The notes: generated from the letters alone by a model not told the origin. A DNA stretch of 14,606 nucleotides from Baffinella frigidus (GCA_026770585.1 MU646549.1:154956-169561), one strand, 5' to 3'. Shown: positions 1-5,119, counted from the stretch's first letter. Program-made: numbers and translations.

Positions 1-170
1 GGGGTGTAGGGTTTCGGGCTCAGGGTTTGGGGTTTAGGGTTTCAAGCTTAGGGTTTGGGGTGTAGGGTTTCGGGCTCAAAGTTTGGGGTGTAGGGATTCG
101 GGCTCAGGGTTTGGGGTGTAGGGTGTCGGGCCTGGGGTTTGGAATGTAGGGTTTGCGGCTTAGGGTAGGC
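1..170 (+). repeat. Degenerate telomere-type heptamer array (TTTAGGG strand)
   Basis: Degenerate copies of GGGTTTAGG / GGGTTTGGGG / GGGTTTCGGG keep a roughly 7-bp or 14-bp rhythm. On the minus strand, which is the sense strand of the kinase gene, it reads CCCTAAA-like. It is probably intron sequence of that gene, downstream of its last visible exon. It is too degenerate to be a functioning telomere end. Confidence 0.8.
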
Positions 171-331
171 ACACTTCCGCCCGCACCTTTACCAACCGTG
201 CGGACCCACCAACCAACCCTAAACCCTAAACCTCACCCCTACACCCAAAAAAAAAAAAACTCCAACCCCCAACTCCGAAACCCTAAACCCCATACCCCAA
301 AACCCTGAACCCTGAACCCTCATCCCGAGAC
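171..331. other. Intronic stretch with mixed-polarity telomere-like repeats
   Basis: About 50 bases (171-220) are not repeat-like. They are followed by CCCTAAACC-type repeats in the opposite orientation to the preceding array, an A12 run near 247, and CCCTGAA repeats. I see no convincing exon here. This is one of the few places within the kinase gene where the C-rich strand is the plus strand. Confidence 0.5.
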
Positions 332-395
332 CTTGGGGGATCTGGGGGAGCCACGTGCGGGTCTGCGTCTCCGGGAGAGCCTCGTTGGTGAGCCG
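332..395 (-). CDS. NEK-like kinase exon 5, copy 1 (helix alphaE)
   Basis: A 64-nt exon copy reading RLTNEALPETQTRTWLPQI on the minus strand. It starts after an AATAG acceptor and ends CAAG|GTCTCG. In NEK-type kinases the segment after the GGDL hinge has the form 'LPE....W..QI..GL' (helix alphaE), which this matches. It carries Pro where copies 2 and 3 have Ala (LPQIPQ versus LAQIAQ), so it may be the least constrained copy. It starts in phase 0 and ends in phase 1. Two further copies lie at 560-623 and 775-841. The donor is inferred: GGTCTC is present in all three copies and sequence similarity ends just beyond it. Confidence 0.6.
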
Positions 396-535
396 CTATT
401 AGTTATTACCCTCCGTAATTACTGTTACCAATTACTGCATACCGTAATTAGTCCGTAATTACTCTAATTTTCACGTCCGCAATAACGGTAATTACCAATT
501 AAATGCTTCATCAAGGGCGTCTTGGTACCCTGAAC
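396..535. repeat. AT-rich GTAATTAC repeat spacer between exon-5 copies
   Basis: The spacer is rich in short GTAATTAC / TAATTACGG inverted motifs and ends with ATGCTTCATCAAGGGCGTCTTGG. A diverged copy lies at 624-745, which ends ATGTTTCGTAAAGGGCGTCTTGG. Exon copy and spacer were therefore duplicated together as a unit of about 215-230 bp. Confidence 0.65.
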
Positions 536-559
536 CCTGAACCCTGCACTTGGGGAGAC

Positions 560-623
560 CTTGGGCGATCTGGGCGAGCCACGTGCGGGTCTGTGTCTCC
601 GGGAGAGCCTCGTTCGACAACCG
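560..623 (-). CDS. NEK-like kinase exon 5, copy 2 (helix alphaE)
   Basis: This is the second 64-nt copy and reads RLSNEALPETQTRTWLAQI. The acceptor is AATAG and the donor CAAG|GTCTCC. It has no stop and keeps the same phase (0 to 1) as the other copies. It differs from copy 1 at Ser/Thr 3 and by Ala for Pro in the alphaE helix, the latter being better kinase-like residues. Because 64 is not a multiple of three, including two copies in one mRNA would shift the frame. This is what a mutually exclusive cassette would look like. Confidence 0.6.
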
Positions 624-745
624 CTATTAGTAATCACCCTCCGTAATTACTAATTACGGATGGTAAGTTCTAGTTACGGGCGGTAATTACTAATTACGGG
701 CGGTAATTGCTAATGAAATGTTTCGTAAAGGGCGTCTTGGTACCC
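624..745. repeat. Second AT-rich TAATTACGG spacer
   Basis: This is a diverged duplicate of 396-535 with several TAATTACGG(G/A) units in which GTAATTAC alternates with its inverse. It ends with the shared AAGGGCGTCTTGGTACCCTGAACCC block. No gene was seen. Confidence 0.6.
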
Positions 746-774
746 TGAACCCGGAACCCTGCACTTGGGGAGAC

Positions 775-841
775 CTTGGGCGATCTGTGCGAGCCACGTG
801 CGGGTCTGCGTCTCCGGGAGAGCCTCGTTGGTGAGCCGCAC
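775..841 (-). CDS. NEK-like kinase exon 5, copy 3 (helix alphaE, 3 nt longer)
   Basis: A 67-nt copy reading VRLTNEALPETQTRTWLAQI. The CCTAG acceptor lies one codon further upstream than in the other copies and adds a Val. It ends CAAG|GTCTCC. It is the copy nearest to exon 4 (1169-1225), so it is the default partner in a simple model, giving ...HRLHD|VRLTNEALPE... with phases 0/0. Kinase helix alphaE identity rests on the LPE...W..QI..GL pattern. All three copies retain splice sites, so which is used cannot be told from sequence. Confidence 0.65.
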
Positions 842-842
842 C

Positions 843-960
843 TAGGATTTAGGGTTGAAGGTTGAGTGTTCAGGGTTCAAGGTTCGGGGCTTAGGGTTTG
901 CGGTTCAGGATTCAGGGAACCGTAAACCGCAAGCCCTAAGCCCGAAACGTCAAACACTAA
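843..960 (+). repeat. Degenerate TTTAGGG-type repeats switching polarity
   Basis: Up to about 920 the plus strand reads TTTAGGG-like (GGATTTAGGGTTGAAGG, GGGCTTAGGG). From about 925 it flips to CCCTAAG/CCGTAAA-like. Together these form a loose inverted repeat. Confidence 0.6.
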
Positions 961-967
961 ACCCTAA

Positions 968-1012
968 GCCATGGTCGGGTCTGTCTCCGGGAGATCCTGA
1001 TTTGAGAGCCGC
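968..1012 (-). pseudogene. Decayed fourth copy of kinase exon 5
   Basis: The minus strand reads CGGCTCTCAAATCAG then CTCCCGGAGACAGACCCG, giving RLSNQDLPETDPT. This corresponds to RLTNEALPETQTRT with a 3-nt loss and several substitutions. The acceptor AG is lost (TTTG instead of ATAG). It is a dead relic of the same exon amplification. Confidence 0.55.
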
Positions 1013-1027
1013 AAATAGGGGTAAGGG

Positions 1028-1160
1028 GTTAGGGTTGAAGTTTAGGGTGTAGGGTGTAGGGTCTAGGGTTTAGGGTTTAGGGCGTAGGGTTAAGGGTTTA
1101 GGGTTTAGGACTTAGAGTTTTGGGTTTCGGGTTTAGAGTTTAGAGTTTAGGGTGTAAAGG
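1028..1160 (+). repeat. TTTAGGG telomere-type array
   Basis: Short runs of GGGTTTAGGG, GGGTGTAGGG and AGAGTTTAG at 6-8 bp spacing. It begins about nine bases beyond the donor of exon 4 (minus strand), so the kinase intron starts almost directly with the C-rich heptamer strand. Confidence 0.8.
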
Positions 1161-1168
1161 GGGGTTAC

Positions 1169-1225
1169 ATCGTGGAGGCGGTGGGCGAGGTCGCCGCCCG
1201 CGCAGTAATCCATCACCGTGCACAC
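1169..1225 (-). CDS. NEK-like kinase exon 4 (hinge, subdomain V)
   Basis: A 57-nt, 19-codon exon (phase 0 to 0) reading VCTVMDYCAGGDLAHRLHD. VMDYC-GGDL is the hallmark hinge of NEK-family kinases (compare the 'IVMDYCEGGDL' type). It is the strongest family marker in the window. The acceptor is CTGGTAG and the donor GAT|GTAACC. Joined to exon 3 it gives GLQ|VCTVMDYC, the expected beta5-hinge. No second copy of this exon was seen, unlike its neighbours. NEK kinases act in cilia, centrosome and cell-cycle control, but no specific role can be assigned here. Confidence 0.8.
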
Positions 1226-1237
1226 CTACCAGGGATT

Positions 1238-1395
1238 GTGGTTCAAGGTTTAAGTTTAAGGGTTTAGGGATTCAGGGGCCAGCTTTCAGGATTTAGGGTT
1301 CAAGGTTGAGGGTTTGGGTTTAGGGGTTTAGGTTTAGGGGTTGGGGTTTCGGGTTTGGGGGTTCGGTTTCGGGTTAGGGTTTAGGGATTAGGAGA
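1238..1395 (+). repeat. Degenerate TTTAGGG-type array in kinase intron 3
   Basis: GGTTTAAG, GGGTTTAGGG, GGGTTTGGGTTTAGGGG and GGGTTTCGGG units. The C-rich strand is again the sense strand of the kinase gene. Confidence 0.75.
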
Positions 1396-1485
1396 CACGA
1401 CGGTTCCCACAAGGGTTTTCCGCACCCCTAGATCAAATCCACCAATGGAAATACTTCACTGGGGAAGGGTTCTAGCTCTTCGTCA

Positions 1486-1600
1486 GTCGGGTTAACAGAC
1501 TATTCGGAAGTTGACATTCTCGGTGCGCGGTACAAATCCGTCAACTTTCGAGCGGGAAAGAGCCCGCCCCCCCCAAGTTGGTGAGCCCAAACAGACCGGG
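1486..1600 (-). mobile_element. MITE-like dispersed element, AAGTTGAC family, copy 1
   Basis: It contains TCGGGTTAACAGACTATTC, then AAGTTGACA, a GGTGCGCGGTACAAATC spacer, GTCAACTT, then CGGGAAAGAGCCCG and GGTGAGCCC. The AAGTTGAC/GTCAACTT pair forms an internal hairpin. Related copies lie at 2225-2336, 3342-3405, 6664-6802 (inverted) and 8057-8155 (inverted). With no coding capacity it resembles a non-autonomous DNA element. Confidence 0.6.
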
Positions 1601-1632
1601 ACAGCGTTAGGAGGTCAGAGCCGCCTACAATC

Positions 1633-1704
1633 GATGGTCAAATTGATGGTCAAATTGATGGTCAAATTGATGGTCAAATTGATGGTCAAATTGATGGTCA
1701 AACC
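1633..1704 (+). repeat. 12-bp minisatellite GATGGTCAAATT x 6
   Basis: Five exact tandem copies of GATGGTCAAATT are followed by a sixth ending CAAACC. Echoes of the unit (AGTCAAAGTGATGGTCAAACC) recur at 1919-1941. Since 12 is a multiple of three, both strands stay open, giving spurious MVKL and INLT repeat peptides. Confidence 0.9.
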
Positions 1705-1726
1705 TTCGACGAGGGTTTGACCGTAC

Positions 1727-1781
1727 CTGAAGGCCGTTGTTGGCAGGATCCTGATGCAGGAACACGTCGATGTACGTCTTC
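1727..1781 (-). pseudogene. Partial copy of kinase exon 3
   Basis: The 3' half of exon 3 is preserved on the minus strand (IDVFLHQDPANNGLQ-like) with a CTTCAG|GTACGG donor. The 5' half is missing and it is joined to unrelated sequence at about 1782. The donor-proximal part matches 2364-2420 closely. Confidence 0.65.
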
Positions 1782-1792
1782 CTATGTGGGAG

Positions 1793-1888
1793 CAAATCGT
1801 CGTTGTCGCAACCCCTGATTTGTACCGGAGGTCGCCGGAATCCGGCGACCTCCAGCACAAATCAAGGGGTGCGAAAAAGACGATTTGG
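1793..1888. repeat. Imperfect hairpin with a 13-bp perfect core
   Basis: GGAGGTCGCCGGA (1827-1839) and TCCGGCGACCTCC (1841-1853) are perfect inverted arms around one base. Imperfect arms extend outward (GATTTGTACC / AGCACAAATC, CAAATCGTC / GACGATTTG). A decayed relative lies at 3920-3965. It is immediately followed by another exon-3 fragment (1890-1918). Confidence 0.8.
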
Positions 1889-1889
1889 T

Positions 1890-1918
1890 ACCTGGAGGCC
1901 GTTATTGGCAGGATCCTG
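1890..1918 (-). pseudogene. Short exon-3 fragment
   Basis: ACCTGGAGGCCGTTATTGGC followed by AGGATCCTGAT is the complement of the 3' end of kinase exon 3 (QDPANNGLQ region) with a few substitutions. Only about 28 bp survive. Confidence 0.55.
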
Positions 1919-1955
1919 ATAGTCAAAGTGATGGTCAAACCAGGGTTGGGGGGAC

Positions 1956-2017
1956 CTGAAGGCCGTTGTTGGCAGGGTCCTGGTGGAGGAAGACGTCGAT
2001 GTACACCACCACGTTCG
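1956..2017 (-). pseudogene. Partial copy of kinase exon 3
   Basis: The minus strand encodes NVVVYIDVFL then QDPANNGLQ-like sequence with minor changes and a CTTCAG|GTCCCC donor. The 5' end (EAKVLQNLEHP) is lost at about 2018, where sequence switches to a GCTCGCCCCTCC block. Confidence 0.65.
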
Positions 2018-2152
2018 CTCGCCCCTCCAAAAGTCAACACCAACAACTTTACCCTTTAAAAGCGCTTCGTGGGGTTTTGAAATTTGTACCGGGGATTGAC
2101 TTGATGACTTTGGAAAGTCCTACCCCCCTCAACCCGAAACGCAATTAAGTAC

Positions 2153-2224
2153 CTGAAGGCCGTTGTTGGCAGGGTCCTGGTGGAGAAAGACGTCGATGTA
2201 CACCACCACGTTCGGATGCCCCAG
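2153..2224 (-). pseudogene. Exon-3 copy truncated at a MITE-like element
   Basis: It is a close copy of exon 3 from the donor (CTTCAG|GTACTT) back through HPNVVVYIDVFL. It is cut at GGATGCCCCAG, where the AAGTTGAC-family element (2225-2336) begins. The element therefore either inserted in this copy or was captured at the breakpoint. Confidence 0.65.
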
Positions 2225-2336
2225 ATCGGGTTGACAGACTATTCGGAAGTTGACATGCCGGGTGCGCGGTACGGATCCGTCAACTTATCGCGGGAAAGAG
2301 CCCGGGCTCACCAAATTGGCGACCCCAAATAGACTG
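2225..2336 (-). mobile_element. MITE-like element, AAGTTGAC family, copy 2
   Basis: It shares ATCGGGTTGACAGACTATTC, AAGTTGACAT, GGTGCGCGGTAC, GTCAACTT, GCGGGAAAGAGCCCGGGCTC and ACCAAATTGG with copy 1 over about 110 bp. It has no coding capacity. It lies directly against a truncated exon-3 copy. Confidence 0.6.
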
Positions 2337-2363
2337 CGACGGAGCTAGAGGGTTTTACAGTAC

Positions 2364-2456
2364 CTGAAGGCCGTTGTTGGCAGGGTCCTGGTGCAGAAAG
2401 ACGTCGATGTACACCACCACGTTCGGATGTTCCAGGTTCTGCAATACCTTCGCTTC
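2364..2456 (-). CDS. NEK-like kinase exon 3 (helix alphaC to beta5), intact copy
   Basis: A 93-nt, 31-codon exon (phase 0 to 0). It begins EAKVLQNLEHPNVVVYIDVF and continues LHQDPANNGLQ. The E--VL--L-HPN-V pattern is kinase subdomains III-IV. It has a CGCAG acceptor and a CAG|GTACTG donor. This is the only copy with both ends and both splice sites; at least five fragments (1727-1781, 1890-1918, 1956-2017, 2153-2224, 2716-2778) surround it. Spliced to exon 2 it gives CNLALM|EAKVLQ, a normal alphaC helix. Confidence 0.8.
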
Positions 2457-2459
2457 CTG

Positions 2460-2715
2460 CGATCAACGGGTTGGGGTTGAGTCAAAATTTCCGCCTTGAG
2501 AGTGTTTAGGGTTTAGGGTTTAGGGTCTAGGCTTGGAGCCCAGCGGAAACCAGTACCAAGCTTAGCTTCCTGCGATCAAAGGGTTCGGGTTTAGGGTTGA
2601 GTCAAAATTTCCGTCTTAAAAGTGCCGGGAGGGGTACAAGGTACAACCAAGCTCGCCCCTAAAGTCTGCTCAACCCTAAAGAATAAGCCGTAGACCATAA
2701 ACCCTGAGCGTGAGG
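2460..2715. other. Kinase intron 2: duplicated acceptor-side block and repeats
   Basis: The sequence just 5' of exon 3 in sense (2451-2505, CTTCCTGCGATCAA... GTTGAGTCAAAATTTCCG) is duplicated at 2567-2624. The duplicate carries a second, decoy acceptor with the same GAAGC start. GGAAACCAGTACCAAGCTTAG at 2546 recurs as GGAAAACAGTACCGAGCTTAG at 2979. Telomere-like repeats lie at 2503-2530. Confidence 0.6.
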
Positions 2716-2778
2716 GATGAAGACGTCCATGTACACCACCACGTTCGGATGCTCCAGATTCTGCAGAACTTTCGCCTT
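2716..2778 (-). pseudogene. 5'-half copy of kinase exon 3
   Basis: The minus strand starts after a CCTAG acceptor with KAKVLQNLEHPNVVVYMDVF (K for E, M for I) and then breaks off. It keeps the half that most other copies have lost, but its 3' half and donor are absent. Confidence 0.65.
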
Positions 2779-2785
2779 CTAGGTT

Positions 2786-2966
2786 GAGTGTTGAGGGTTT
2801 AGGGTTGAGGGTTTAGGGTTTAGTGTTTAGTGTTTGGTGTTTAGTGTTTAGTGTTTAGTGTTGAGTGTTGAGTGTTAGAGTGTTGAGTGTTCAGGGCTTA
2901 GTGTCAAAGGTTTAGAACTGGAGCTCCAGTCCTAAACCCTTAGGGTTTAGGGTCTAGGGTTTCGGG
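2786..2966 (+). repeat. TTTAGGG / TTTAGTG heptamer-like array
   Basis: Runs of GGGTTTAGGG grade into GTGTTTAGTGTTTAGTG and then GAGTGTTGAGTG, a local variant of the heptamer. It closes with a small inverted junction (CTAAACCCTTAGGGTTTAG) near 2934-2952. Confidence 0.8.
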
Positions 2967-3341
2967 ACACTTTTTCGGAAAACAGTACCGAGCTTAGCCT
3001 CCTGGCGCCAGGAGATTCTGACGGTTAGGAGACTTTGACCACACGAGAATGCTAGAGGGGCCTATCTAAAACCGATGTGCTTTTAAAAGTGGGCATTTGT
3101 GTAGTAACTTTCGTTGATTGGCCACGTAACTCTGCAAAATTAGCACAGTCACGAGGTTGGAATACCCTATCCTGGTACAAATGTTTACAACCCCACATGT
3201 AAATAGGTTCCTCCAGCATTCTCGGGTGGAAGATCTCTCTCCTGTCCACTTCAAAACGGACCGACGCCAATCTCCCCGGGATTTCAGGAGAATATTGGTC
3301 ACGTTACTGTTCGGTCTTGGCCCTGGTTCTCCCTCACCCTG
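2967..3341. other. Unassigned intronic stretch
   Basis: About 375 bases of mixed-composition sequence with no recognisable exon. TGTAGTAACTTTCGTTG (3100-3116) resembles the terminal TAGTAATTTTCGTTGG of the hairpin elements near 8722-8890. I see nothing else in it. Confidence 0.4.
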
Positions 3342-3405
3342 GCTGATCGACTATTCTCAAGTTGACATGCTGGGTATGCAGCACAAATGCGTCAACTTTT
3401 GAGCG
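3342..3405 (-). mobile_element. MITE-like element, AAGTTGAC family, truncated copy 3
   Basis: It has GATCGACTATTC, TCAAGTTGACATGCTGGGT, CACAAATGCGTCAACTTT and GAGCGG, matching the core of copies 1 and 2. It lacks the GAGCCCGGGCTC end. Confidence 0.5.
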
Positions 3406-3418
3406 GAACTGTGAGTGT

Positions 3419-3480
3419 GTACCATAAGCGCAAGGTTGCGTAAGTGCAAGGTCGGTACACCATACATGCAAGGTCGGTAA
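3419..3480 (-). repeat. Decayed donor-side repeats of kinase exon 2
   Basis: GTACCATAAGCGCAAGGTTGC resembles the donor end of exon 2 (GTACCATGAGCGCGAGGTTGC). It is followed by two further AAGGTCGGTA units. It looks like a heavily mutated, locally amplified exon-2 end. Confidence 0.45.
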
Positions 3481-3520
3481 CCAGTTTTCCTATGAGATCT
3501 CTATGCGTGTAGCGCTTCCG

Positions 3521-3578
3521 GATGACTTTTGCGGGAAAGTCAACCGCGGATGACTTGTGCGGGAAAGTCAACCGCGGA
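3521..3578 (+). repeat. 28-bp tandem duplication
   Basis: GATGACTTTTGCGGGAAAGTC plus AACCGCG (3521-3548) is repeated with a single substitution at 3549-3576. No coding meaning was seen. Confidence 0.85.
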
Positions 3579-3594
3579 AGTGTGAGGGTGGTAC

Positions 3595-3668
3595 CATGAG
3601 CGCGAGGTCGCAGGCCTGCATCGAATCGCACGCCACTGTCTTCATCCACCAAGGACTCCCCCCGAGAG
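3595..3668 (-). pseudogene. Copy of kinase exon 2 (donor half)
   Basis: The minus strand reads MKTVACDSMQACDLALM followed by a GTACCA donor, matching IKTVACDSMQACNLALM of exon 2. Similarity decays upstream of the invariant-lysine region after about 3645. A large hairpin element begins near 3684, the same order as at the intact exon 2 (exon, then related hairpin). This suggests the pair was duplicated together. Confidence 0.65.
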
Positions 3669-3683
3669 AGTAGTTTCGTGTGT

Positions 3684-3850
3684 TCATAGGTTAACGGCCT
3701 GAAAATGGGGTAGTTAGGCATACGGCATTGCCTAGGACCTCCTAACGTAGGCCGAGGGATCCTAGGACCAAAAAGTCTCGGCCTACGGTAGGTGGCCCTA
3801 GGCAATGCCGTATGCCTAACTACCCCATTTTCAGGCCGTTACCCTATTAG
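3684..3850. mobile_element. Foldback element with perfect 44-bp arms
   Basis: Left arm 3693-3736 (AACGGCCTGAAAATGGGG ... CCTAGG) and right arm 3797-3840 are perfect reverse complements over 44 bp. Imperfect pairing continues inward (CGTAGGCCGAG / CTCGGCCTAC) and a few bases outward. It has no coding capacity. A truncated relative lies at 4335-4420 beside exon 2 (TTCATAGGG, GGGTAGTTTAGCCTACGG). Perfect arms imply recent insertion or ongoing correction. Confidence 0.85.
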
Positions 3851-3999
3851 TGTGCGGGGAGGATGGCTTCTAAATCAAGCACCAGCCCTCAGAGTGGGGG
3901 CAATCGCGTATTTCCATCCCTTTGATTTGTACTGGAGGTCGCCTGAATTCGGCTCAGTCCATTACAAAGCGCAAGGTACAGGGTTAAGGGCACGGTAGT
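3851..3999. other. Intronic stretch with decayed hairpin
   Basis: It contains CCCTTTGATTTGTACTGGAGG then TCGCCTGAATTC, a decayed relative of the 1793-1888 hairpin. It leads into a GGTACAGGG...GGCACGG segment next to an exon-2 copy. No exon was recognised. Confidence 0.4.
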
Positions 4000-4003
4000 G
4001 TAC

Positions 4004-4040
4004 CATGAGCGCGAGGTTGCAGGCCTGCATCGAATCGATG
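4004..4040 (-). pseudogene. Short copy of kinase exon 2 (last 12 codons)
   Basis: The minus strand reads DSMQACNLALM with donor ATG|GTACAC, identical to the end of exon 2. The upstream part is replaced by a GCGTGTGTGAGAGATG segment leading into the CT/GA microsatellite. The microsatellite thus lies between two near-identical exon ends (4004-4040 and 4224-4260). Confidence 0.65.
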
Positions 4041-4049
4041 CATCTCTCA

Positions 4050-4081
4050 CACACGCGCGCGCGCTCTCTCTCTCTCTCTCG

Positions 4082-4121
<40 letters not shown>

Positions 4122-4161
4122 CGCGCTCTCTCTTTCTTTCTCTCTCTCTCTCTCGCTCGCG

Positions 4162-4215
<54 letters not shown>
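4050..4215 (+). repeat. (CT)n microsatellite
   Basis: About 165 bp of CT dinucleotides with CG and TTT interruptions and a short (GC)n at its left edge. On the kinase sense strand it is (GA)n and starts eight bases past the donor of exon 2. The long Ser/Leu or Arg/Glu reading frames across it are low-complexity artefacts. Confidence 0.95.
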
Positions 4216-4223
4216 GCACGCAC

Positions 4224-4330
4224 CATGAGCGCGAGGTTGCAGGCCTGCATCGAATCGCACGCCACGGTCTTAATCACGAACTCCTCCCCAGACTCCACCT
4301 CCCGCGCGATCATCGTGCTCCCTTGCCCAC
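4224..4330 (-). CDS. NEK-like kinase exon 2 (Gly loop to helix alphaC), best copy
   Basis: A 107-nt exon (phase 1 to 0) encoding, after the split Gly codon, GQGSTMIAREVESGEEFVIK then TVACDSMQACNLALM. It holds the end of the Gly-rich loop and the invariant VAIK-type lysine (VIK, about residue 33). Exon 1 ends K-G| and exon 2 starts |GT, giving SKGGQGSTMIARE. The donor ATG|GTGCGT leads into (GA)n. The acceptor CTATGAAG is supplied by an abutting hairpin-element fragment (4331-4420) that replaces the TCTGGACAG acceptor seen in shadow copies. At least seven partial copies lie in 3595-5360. Confidence 0.75.
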
Positions 4331-4420
4331 CTTCATAGGGACACGACCCGAAATTAGGGTAGTTTAGCCTACGGATCTCCTGGCCAGGCCTACCGTAGGA
4401 GGTAGGTCTCCCAGGACTAG
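4331..4420 (-). mobile_element. Truncated foldback element abutting exon 2
   Basis: It carries TTCATAGGG, GAAATTAGGGTAGTTTAGCC and TACGG, matching the terminus of the 3684-3850 element, plus CCTACCGTAGGAGGTAGG. Relative to shadow copies, about 88 bp are inserted between GGTCTGGAC and AGGTGGGCAAGG of the sense strand, exactly at the intron-exon junction. The fragment stays open in the exon frame, so retention would give a longer protein rather than a stop. Confidence 0.6.
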
Positions 4421-4533
4421 GTCCAGACCCCGATTTCATCCCGCCAGATATTTAATTCAATTGCTCGAAACGCATACGTTTGGCGTCAGAAGTTGCGAGA
4501 AGTTGCCAATTTGGCCACTTGCGGCAGAATATG
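4420..4533 (-). repeat. Dispersed 5'-flank repeat of exon 2 (CGAAACGCATAC block)
   Basis: CCGATTTCATCCCGCCAGATA, TTTAATTCAATTGCTCG and AAACGCATACGTTTGGCGTC, with AGAAGTTGC and GCAGAATATGATGATC. The same block occurs at 4985-5072 and, inverted, at 5076-5120. It is intronic sequence upstream of exon 2 in sense, amplified together with the exon. Confidence 0.6.
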
Positions 4534-4572
4534 ATGATCATCGTACTCCCTTGCCCACCTGTCCCAGACCGG
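4534..4572 (-). pseudogene. Exon-2 start fragment with acceptor
   Basis: The minus strand reads TCTGGGACAG|GTGGGCAAGGG then AGTACGATGATC, so a plausible acceptor is followed by GGQGSTMI. The rest of the exon is missing, since the sequence runs into the CATATTCTGCC block. It shows what the undisturbed acceptor of exon 2 looks like. Confidence 0.6.
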
Positions 4573-4760
4573 GGGGAAGGCGAGGTTTAATAAGTTGACA
4601 CACACGACCGCGGTATGGAGCTAGGGGGAGAGATGCGTCGAGACCAGAGGGCTTACGCAGCCATCGAGGCTATGTGTCCAGTATCTTCAAGGCTAAAGGG
4701 CCTTTCTAGGACCTGTATCGAGAGTAATAAAGAAGAAGAAGAAGTATCTTCCGGGGATAG
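4573..4760. other. Intronic stretch with boundary repeat and GAA run
   Basis: CATCGAGGCTATGTGTCC (4663-4680) matches 5235-5252, a block upstream of another exon-2 copy. A short GAAGAAGAAGAAG run lies at 4731-4743. No exon was recognised. Confidence 0.4.
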
Positions 4761-4762
4761 AA

Positions 4763-4813
4763 CCGTGGGTCCTCCCCAGACCCCACCTCACGCGCGATCA
4801 TCGTGCTTCCTTG
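4763..4813 (-). pseudogene. Exon-2 copy split by a hairpin insertion (3' part)
   Basis: The minus strand reads QGSTMIAREVGSGEDP, matching exon 2 up to the SGEE segment, then diverges before the invariant lysine. Its start is interrupted by the hairpin element 4813-4934. The missing start plus acceptor is found at 4944-4970. Confidence 0.65.
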
Positions 4814-4934
4814 AAACCTATTTTTCTTTAGTTTGATGGCAAGGAAAATTACTACACAGTTCGTTATTATTAGTGATATTAAAGCATTTATGTAGTAATT
4901 TTCCTTGCCATCAAACTAAAGAAAAATAGGTTTC
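4813..4934. mobile_element. Foldback element with perfect 44-bp arms inside an exon-2 copy
   Basis: Left arm 4813-4856 (GAAACCTATTTTTCTTTAG ... ACTACA) and right arm 4891-4934 are perfect reverse complements over 44 bp, with a 34-nt AT-rich loop. GATCATCGTGCTTCCTTG flanks it on both sides (4796-4813 and 4944-4961), an 18-bp direct repeat derived from the exon-2 copy. The inner AAAATTACTACA motif is shared with the hairpin at 8722-8887, suggesting one family. Confidence 0.85.
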
Positions 4935-4943
4935 CCCGGATAA

Positions 4944-4992
4944 GATCATCGTGCTTCCTTGCCCTCCTGTCCAGACCCCTCCCCCGATTTCA
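4944..4992 (-). pseudogene. Exon-2 copy split by a hairpin insertion (5' part)
   Basis: The minus strand carries the acceptor TCTGGACAG and GAGGGCAAGG, then AAGCACGATGATC before running into CTTATCCGGGG and the hairpin. It supplies the acceptor and first codons missing from 4763-4813. Confidence 0.65.
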
Positions 4993-5119
4993 TCCCACCA
5001 GGTATTTAATTTGATTACTCGAAACGCATACTTTTGGCGTCAGAAGTTGCCACTTGAGGCAGAATATGATGCCGGAAGTATGCGTTTCGAGCAATTAAAT
5101 TAAATGCCTGGCGGGATGA
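4990..5119. repeat. Inverted repeat, 44-bp arms, exon-2 flank
   Basis: Arms 4990-5033 and 5076-5119 (TCATCCC-CCAGG ... CGAAACGCATACTT) match with four mismatches in 44. Both arms are the exon-2 5'-flank block, so it arose by inverted duplication of that block, with a 42-nt loop. It links one exon-2 copy (4944-4992) with the next (5120-5200). Confidence 0.8.

Noticed and set aside
1-170. A true chromosome end (telomere) at the left of the window
   Set aside because: The repeats are degenerate, are mixed with kinase exons within 330 bp, and similar arrays occur throughout the window, so they are interstitial.
1633-1704. A CRISPR-like array
   Set aside because: Units are 12 bp with no spacers; it is a simple minisatellite in a eukaryotic intron.
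1511-2059. Open frames with MVKL or INLT tandem repeats
   Set aside because: Produced by the 12-bp minisatellite whose period is divisible by three; no start context or homology.
3889-4439. Long minus- and plus-strand open frames rich in Arg/Glu or Ser/Leu
   Set aside because: They are translations of the (CT)n/(GA)n microsatellite, which has no stops in most frames. Only the outer parts overlap real kinase exon 2 sequence.
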